Source: Phyllobacteriaceae bacterium UBA1059 (GTDB lineage: Bacteria; Pseudomonadota; Alphaproteobacteria; Rhizobiales; Rhizobiaceae). From it: a DNA stretch of 10,791 nt. The stretch is from contig DCDI01000104.1 in assembly GCA_002316345.1 (NCBI GenBank), positions 1 to 10,791 on the forward strand, written 5' to 3'. The stretch's first letter is position 1. Every line of letters begins with the position of its first letter. This document shows positions 6,947 to 10,791 of this stretch, piece after piece. Below the pieces are notes generated by a model, which saw only the letters and a program-made list of their open reading frames with translations, did no database searches and was not told the DNA's origin. The position numbers were made by a program, and so were the translations under genes.

Positions 6947-7093
6947 TCAGTCGGTTTCAGGAAGCTGGCCCCCGATCTTCGCGTATGATGCCTTTCCATC
7001 ACGAACGTTCTTGATGCCAAGACCAATCCGGCTTAGCCGAGAGACTTCTTCGGGCTCGGCGTGCTGGCGAACTCTATAAACTTTGGCCCTCAA
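6947..7093 (-). CDS. Possible 48-aa small protein overlapping the 3' end of the MpaB-like gene
   Basis: A minus-strand frame from TTG 7093 to TGA 6949-6947, overlapping the last 20 bases of the MpaB-like gene in a different frame. GGAGAAGAG stands immediately before the TTG, a usable ribosome-binding site. The product is hydrophilic with mixed charge (RAKVYRVRQHAEPEEVSRL, then GIKNVRDGKASYAKIGGQL) and reads like a real soluble peptide rather than a shadow frame. No family recognised. It could be a translationally coupled small gene, or the surviving C-terminal end of a degraded gene. The uncommon start and modest codon bias keep this tentative. Confidence 0.3.
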   Translation of the reverse strand: MRAKVYRVRQHAEPEEVSRLSRIGLGIKNVRDGKASYAKIGGQLPETD

Positions 7094-7943
7094 CTCTTCT
7101 CCGAGCTCGCGTCGCAGGTGTGTCCCGCAATGCAGGCTTCATGACGGCCCGGATGCTGCGTGCGCCCACACGGGCTAGTTGCCGTCTACGGGATGATAAG
7201 TCGAGACCATGCATTGTTGCCGCCCATGAGGGCAGCAAATCGATGGCGGCGTCCATTGTTACATCGCGAAACGGGCGGAGCAGAATTGTTGGGGCAGGTT
7301 GAGAGAGCAGCACGGACGCAACCTCCCGCGTTCGCGCGTCATAACGCAGTTCCGGCTGCATATGGGTCAGATACGCGTCAACGTCCGTGCGTGTGACGGG
7401 CACATCTTTCGCACCCAGGCGTTTGGCAAACAGAGCGACTTCCGCAAAGTATCGATCTTGGTCGAGGCGTGACAGATGCGGATCACAGTAACGAAGGTAG
7501 GCTTGGAGAAAGCTGCTGACCTCCGCCACATGAACCCACGTGAGCAGATGCGGATCATTGGCCGAATAGGATGATCCATCGGGCAAGGTGCCTTCGACCT
7601 GGTCATGGACAAGCTTGACGCGATCCAGCAGCTTCTCGGCTTCGTCTGTCGGACCGTAGGTGGTGCCTGCAATATATTGCGCCGTGCGTTTCAGCCGCCC
7701 GATCATATCATCTCGAAAGCCTGAATGATCCCAAACACCGGCAAGTGCTTTCGGGTGCAGCATCTGCAGCAAGAGAGCAGTGACACCGCCGATCATCATC
7801 GCTGTGAAGTCACCATGGACACGCCACGCTACAGACTCCGGGCCGAGCAAACCTGGATCGCCTTTCGGCGCGTCCAGCTGTGGAGCACTTGAGCCGACTA
7901 GCGTGCGGACTTGCCGCTGTATAAGGTTTTGGAAGAAGTTCAT
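7074..7943 (-). CDS. MpaB/DUF2236 family putative haem oxygenase (latex-clearing-protein-like)
   Basis: A 289-residue protein matching the DUF2236 (ER-bound oxygenase MpaB / rubber oxygenase Lcp) family across its length. Visible in order: GDPGLLGPESVAWRVHGD (28-45), MIGGVTALLLQMLHPKALAGV (50-70), DHSGFRDD, then GRLKRTAQYIAGTTYG (82-97) with the conserved Arg-Thr and TTYG. DPHLLTWVH follows, whose His138 lies where the family's proximal haem ligand is found. Next come EVSSFLQAYLRY, DRYFAE and the C-terminal LLPSWAATMHGL. Characterised members bind haem b and cleave C=C bonds oxidatively; most bacterial homologues have no known substrate. There is no signal peptide, so the protein is probably cytoplasmic. 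The ATG at 7943 has only a weak Shine-Dalgarno. It stands alone on the minus strand between a decay zone and a two-component system. Family assignment is strong; function unknown. Confidence 0.9.
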   Translation of the reverse strand: MNFFQNLIQRQVRTLVGSSAPQLDAPKGDPGLLGPESVAWRVHGDFTAMMIGGVTALLLQMLHPKALAGVWDHSGFRDDMIGRLKRTAQYIAGTTYGPTDEAEKLLDRVKLVHDQVEGTLPDGSSYSANDPHLLTWVHVAEVSSFLQAYLRYCDPHLSRLDQDRYFAEVALFAKRLGAKDVPVTRTDVDAYLTHMQPELRYDARTREVASVLLSQPAPTILLRPFRDVTMDAAIDLLPSWAATMHGLDLSSRRRQLARVGARSIRAVMKPALRDTPATRARRRVEGQSL

Positions 7944-8041
7944 GGTCTTTATCTAAGACGCAGAACAGGTTCGGCTACAGCCTGACCGACTGCAGACAAT
8001 GATGCTAGCCGACTGCCGATCGATCGTTGTCGATGGTTCGG

Positions 8042-8067
8042 GAAAGATAACTGGTCTGATATCTTTC
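8042..8067. promoter_or_regulatory. Perfect 8-bp inverted repeat upstream of the MpaB-like gene
   Basis: GAAAGATA (8042-8049) and TATCTTTC (8060-8067) are exact inverted repeats separated by ten bases, inside the 176-base gap between the kinase stop and the MpaB-like gene, about 100 bases upstream of that start. The geometry (arm centres 18 bases apart) suits a dimeric repressor such as a TetR- or MarR-type protein, or a weak transcript hairpin. There is no T-run typical of a terminator. No regulator gene is adjacent. Confidence 0.4.
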
Positions 8068-8119
8068 GCTGCGTCCAGCATTGTGCCGCCTTTGAAGGTC
8101 TGAATGGGGCGAACACGTC

Positions 8120-9442
8120 TTAGCTCGAAGCCGATGGTAGCCGCACCTCCACGGAGGTGCCTTTCAGCCCTTGCGACGCTCTGAGCCTGATCGAGCCACC
8201 ATAGAGTTCGACGAGTTCGCGGGCGATCGACAGGCCGAAGCCGTAGCCAGGCACCGTTTCGTCCAGGCGCTTTCCGGGCTCAAGCACGTCGCGCACTGCC
8301 TCAGCATTGACGCCAGGGCCGTCATCTTCGATGCTAAAGCAGACTTCGCGCATTTCGCGACTGGCTACAATACGCACGGTTTCGTTCGCCCACTTGAAGG
8401 CGTTGTCGATGATGTTGCCGAAGATCTCATCGAAATCCTGCGCCTCACAAGCAACAAATGCTTCTGCGGGAGCATCGAGCGCAACCTGAACGGGCTTAGG
8501 CGCGTGTACTGCCCGCATGACCTCCGCGAGCTCAGCGAGCCGTGCGCCTGCATCCGTTCTTGCCCGCGAAGCTTCACCCAGCGCCGCAGCCCGGGCGCGC
8601 GTGAGATGGTGGCGGATCAGCCTGTCCATTCGCTCTACAAGATTACGGATCTGTGGATCGGCCGCCGCCGAAGGAGCCGCCACAAGCGTCGCCAACGGTG
8701 TCTTCAGCCCATGAGCAAGGTTCGCCACATGGCGGCGCGCGTGCGCGAGAGTTTCGGTGTTTTCGCCTAACAGCTTGTTCAACTCGGCGGCGAGCGGCAT
8801 GATCTCGCTGGGCTGGTCTTGGCTTACCTCCTGACGCCTGCCCGCGCGGATGTCATGAAGTTCAGCTTGCAGCGATTTTAGCGGCCTAAGCCCGAGCCGA
8901 ACCTGAACAAGCGCCGCGAGAACAAGTGCGACGCCCAGTGCAAGCAGCGCCCAAACCAGCGGCTGCATGGCTTCCCTAAGAGGGCGGCCGATCGCCGGAT
9001 CGTAGGGTGCGCCAGCAGCAATGAGTGTCGCATCGCTGCTTCTTCGAAGCCCCCGCCAGTGGATCAGCCGGCCGTCATCGTCGTGGAGATCGAAGGGACG
9101 GATTCCATTTGGATCAGCTTTGCGCGTCCGTTCGCTAAAATCAGGTCGTGAGCCAAGAAACTCAGATTCAATGGTTCGGCCATTGCGAGAGACAACCCAG
9201 ACCCATTTCTCGCGGCGGTCGATGAACGGGCGGTCCCGGGCTTTCTCCAGGGAGTCATCTCCGTTGGTGAGGCTTGCATCGAGCAGGGCAATCTGCGCAT
9301 CGAGCCGCCCATCCACCTGCCGAACGACGAAGCGTTCAAGCACGGCATTGATCAAGAAGCCCGCCGCCACGAGCGCTACGGCAATTGCGACACCCGCCGC
9401 AAGAAGCAGGCGTCCGGCCAGCGATTGGGGCATGAGTGTCAT
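8120..9442 (-). CDS. Two-component sensor histidine kinase, PhoQ/QseC-like
   Basis: A 440-residue membrane kinase. Transmembrane segment 1 spans about 12-34 and segment 2 about 160-182, enclosing a periplasmic sensor domain of roughly 125 residues. A HAMP-like linker (183-235) follows. The dimerisation helix carries the phospho-accepting His244 in NLAHGLKTPLATL, a PhoQ-type H-box. The ATP-binding domain has the N-box NIIDNAFKWA (343-352), G1 DDGPGV (373-378) and G2 GYGFGLSIA (399-407). The protein is complete. The ATG (9442-9440) overlaps the regulator stop by ATGA, so the pair is translationally coupled. The sensor domain is rich in Asp/Glu (for example around 116-124, DLHDDDGR), which would fit cation sensing as in PhoQ, but the signal is inference. 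Confidence 0.95.
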   Translation of the reverse strand: MTLMPQSLAGRLLLAAGVAIAVALVAAGFLINAVLERFVVRQVDGRLDAQIALLDASLTNGDDSLEKARDRPFIDRREKWVWVVSRNGRTIESEFLGSRPDFSERTRKADPNGIRPFDLHDDDGRLIHWRGLRRSSDATLIAAGAPYDPAIGRPLREAMQPLVWALLALGVALVLAALVQVRLGLRPLKSLQAELHDIRAGRRQEVSQDQPSEIMPLAAELNKLLGENTETLAHARRHVANLAHGLKTPLATLVAAPSAAADPQIRNLVERMDRLIRHHLTRARAAALGEASRARTDAGARLAELAEVMRAVHAPKPVQVALDAPAEAFVACEAQDFDEIFGNIIDNAFKWANETVRIVASREMREVCFSIEDDGPGVNAEAVRDVLEPGKRLDETVPGYGFGLSIARELVELYGGSIRLRASQGLKGTSVEVRLPSASS

Positions 9443-10107
9443 TCGCCATTCACCGCCGTCAACCGATAGCCATGGCCGCGCACTGTCTCGATCGCTTCGC
9501 GGCCGAGCTTGCGGCGCAAACGGCCGACAATTACCTCGAGCGAGTTGGAATCTGTTTCAGCGTCGCCCTCATAAACGCGCTCGGTCAGTTCGCTGCGCGA
9601 CACCACGATTTCCTTGCGCAAGGCGAGCGCGGAAAGAACGCGCCATTCGAGTGCGGTGAGCCGCAACGGCAGGCCGTTCAGCTCAAAGGAGCCGAGCTGG
9701 GCATCGAAGACGAGCGCGCCGCAGTCGATGCGGGTAGCGGCATGGCCTGCCGCGCGGCGCGCGAGCGCACGCAAGCGCATCACCAGTTCCTCGACGCGGA
9801 AAGGTTTAGTAAGGTAGTCGTCAGCCCCAGCCTTGAAGCCCTCGACCTTTTCCGACCAGCCATCGCGAGCGGTCAGGATCAGCACTGGCAAGGCGCGGCC
9901 GGCTTGACGCCAAGCGCGCAGTACGGATTTGCCGTCGATCTTTGGAAGGCCGAGATCGAGCACCGCGGCGTCATAGATGCCGGTATCGCCTAGATGCTGC
10001 CCATCTTCGCCGTTCTTCGCCCAATCAACCGCGAAGTCTTCGGCCCGCAACGCATCTGCGATGCGGCTTCCGAGCGCTACGTCGTCTTCGACCAGCAGAA
10101 CCTTCAC
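9439..10107 (-). CDS. OmpR/PhoP-family DNA-binding response regulator
   Basis: A 222-residue regulator. The receiver domain starts KVLLVEDD with the acidic pair Asp8-Asp9, phospho-acceptor Asp51 (VLDLGLPKIDG), Thr79 (LILTARD) and Lys101 (DDYLTKPF). The winged-helix domain covers about 125-220, with LTALEWRVLSAL, SNSLEVIVGRLRRKL and VRGHGYRL, all typical of the OmpR/PhoB group. The frame is open far upstream. GTG 10107 is chosen because the receiver fold begins there and a GGAG (within 10119-10122) precedes it at suitable spacing; ATG 10128 is an in-frame alternative. It is the first gene of the regulator-kinase operon. Its promoter region holds tandem GTTCAG half-sites, implying autoregulation and control of the divergent OB-fold gene. 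Confidence 0.95.
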   Translation of the reverse strand: MKVLLVEDDVALGSRIADALRAEDFAVDWAKNGEDGQHLGDTGIYDAAVLDLGLPKIDGKSVLRAWRQAGRALPVLILTARDGWSEKVEGFKAGADDYLTKPFRVEELVMRLRALARRAAGHAATRIDCGALVFDAQLGSFELNGLPLRLTALEWRVLSALALRKEIVVSRSELTERVYEGDAETDSNSLEVIVGRLRRKLGREAIETVRGHGYRLTAVNGE

Positions 10108-10155
10108 GCCTTTTTTTCTCCGATGCATCCGTCGGCTGCGACCTATGCCCATGCG

Positions 10156-10185
10156 CTGAACCGAACCTGAACGAGGCAGTTCAGG
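10156..10185. promoter_or_regulatory. Candidate response-regulator binding site: tandem and inverted GTTCAG half-sites
   Basis: CTGAAC occurs at 10156-10161 and 10167-10172, so on the minus strand GTTCAG-N5-GTTCAG stands with an 11-base period, the one-turn spacing bound by OmpR/PhoP-type dimers. A third copy, GTTCAG on the plus strand at 10179-10184, makes a perfect 7-bp inverted repeat with the second one (CCTGAAC / GTTCAGG, six bases apart). The cluster lies between the divergent regulator (start 10107) and OB-fold (start 10243) genes, a position that could serve both promoters. PhoP, CarR and BqsR-type sites have the same half-site geometry. Binding is inferred, not shown. Confidence 0.6.
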
Positions 10186-10242
10186 CTCGATTGCGGGGAT
10201 CCGTGCATGATCAGCCCATTCGCAACACGAGGAGATATGCCA

Positions 10243-10752
10243 GTGAGCCCTGAAAACGAGGCGATACAGATCAAGACAGAACGTCCCGCTCCTCCTTTTC
10301 TCCGGAGCGGGCGAACCAAGGCCGCACTCGCCGGCATCGGCCTTCTCGTTCTCGGCCTTGCCGGCGGCGCGGGCGTAACGGCCGCTTTGTCGCCCAACGA
10401 CAGCACGGTGCTGATGAAGCCGGTTGCCGTGAACACATTGGAAGACGGCACGCAGGCGGCCATCAAGGGCACTGTGGGTGACGTCTTCGGCAACAAGTTC
10501 GTTCTGGCGGACCAATCCGGCCGCGCACTGATCGACAGCGGCTGGCGCGGAGAAGGCGGCGATCTCGTCAAGCCGGGTGAGACCGTCACCGTTCAGGGCC
10601 GGTTCGATCGCGGCTCGCTTCGCGGCGAGGTTCTGGTCCGCGCCGACGGGGCAGCACAGAGCCTGAAGCCACCCAAGCCCGGTCCGCGTGGCTGGGGCGA
10701 ACGTCTCGGCAACGGCCATGTTCGGGTAGCGGAAGAGCCGACGCTTCCCTGA
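10243..10752 (+). CDS. Membrane-anchored protein with OB-fold-like (BOF / YgiW-YdeI-type) domain
   Basis: About 169 residues. A charged cytoplasmic start is followed by one hydrophobic segment (about 27-49, ALAGIGLLVLGLAGGAG), which acts as a signal anchor. The exported part (60-140) reads AAIKGTVGDVFGNKFVLADQ, ALIDSGWR, VKPGETVTVQGRFD, GEVLVRADG. This strand pattern resembles the bacterial OB-fold domain of YgiW/YdeI stress proteins, which bind small or cationic ligands in the periplasm. A proline-rich tail follows. GTG 10243 is chosen because AGGAG (10230-10234) is 8 bases upstream; ATG 10237 is too close to that box, and ATG 10207 would lengthen the N-terminus. Divergent from the regulator gene with shared GTTCAG sites, it is a likely target of the system, as ygiW is beside qseBC. 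The fold assignment is moderate, the target role inference. Confidence 0.7.
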   Translation: MSPENEAIQIKTERPAPPFLRSGRTKAALAGIGLLVLGLAGGAGVTAALSPNDSTVLMKPVAVNTLEDGTQAAIKGTVGDVFGNKFVLADQSGRALIDSGWRGEGGDLVKPGETVTVQGRFDRGSLRGEVLVRADGAAQSLKPPKPGPRGWGERLGNGHVRVAEEPTLP

Positions 10753-10784
10753 TCCGGGCAACCTGGAACCAACCCTTCAACAAC

Positions 10785-10788
10785 GGAG
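10785..10788 (+). promoter_or_regulatory. Ribosome-binding site of a gene starting just past the window
   Basis: GGAG stands 3-6 bases from the right edge of the window, 32 bases after the OB-fold stop and on the same strand. It probably serves a following gene in the same transcript, whose start lies outside the window. Confidence 0.4.
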
Positions 10789-10791
10789 CAT

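Noticed and set aside
7953..8081. A 42-codon minus-strand frame between the kinase and the MpaB-like gene
   Set aside because: No Shine-Dalgarno and a Ser/Cys-rich composition without coding bias; read as intergenic DNA.
10108..10761. N-terminal extension of the response regulator through the OB-fold region
   Set aside because: The frame is open by chance in GC-rich DNA. The receiver domain begins at GTG 10107 with its own GGAG, and the upstream part lies antisense to the OB-fold gene.
1..10791. CRISPR arrays, phage genes, transposases or defence-system genes
   Set aside because: No regularly spaced repeats, integrase/transposase motifs or known defence domains were seen on either strand. 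The decay zone has no visible insertion-sequence ends.

Overview
The window reads as accessory chromosome or plasmid DNA from a high-GC alphaproteobacterium, most likely of the Rhizobiales (Rhizobium/Ensifer/Mesorhizobium type). This rests on codon use, the protein families present and the general look of the genes; no taxonomic marker is present. No rRNA, tRNA, insertion sequence or CRISPR array was seen.

Region 1 (1-4384, plus strand) is a peptide and amino-acid uptake and catabolism block. It starts with the tail of a DppD/OppD-type ATPase. A complete DppF/OppF-type ATPase follows, overlapping it by the ATGA motif. One base later comes a cytoplasmic serine hydrolase of the class A beta-lactamase/DD-peptidase fold. 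After a 179-base gap there is a polar amino-acid periplasmic binding protein with no permease or ATPase of its own nearby, and then a DadA/DAO-type FAD-dependent amine or D-amino-acid oxidoreductase. The set suggests import of a peptide-like compound, intracellular hydrolysis, and oxidation of the released (possibly D-) amino acid. The substrate is inference.

Region 2 (4385-6730, minus strand) is a decay zone. It holds a badly frameshifted, 5'-truncated remnant of a DSD1-family PLP enzyme (D-serine/D-threonine/3-hydroxy-D-aspartate lyase type). A class I glutamine amidotransferase has its first beta strand split off by a frameshift, a 48-codon reading frame of good codon quality overlaps its end, and a small DUF3253 gene appears intact. 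The DSD1 remnant beside a DadA-like gene suggests the locus once had more D-amino-acid enzymes.

Region 3 (6731-8119) carries an intact MpaB/DUF2236 (latex-clearing-protein-like) putative haem oxygenase on the minus strand, a possible overlapping 48-aa frame at its 3' end, and an 8-bp perfect inverted repeat upstream.

Region 4 (8120-10791) is a PhoPQ-like two-component system on the minus strand (OmpR-family regulator and histidine kinase, overlapping by ATGA). It diverges from a membrane-anchored protein with an OB-fold-like domain. The shared promoter region contains three copies of a GTTCAG half-site: two in tandem 11 bp apart, plus one inverted. This is a credible binding site for the regulator.
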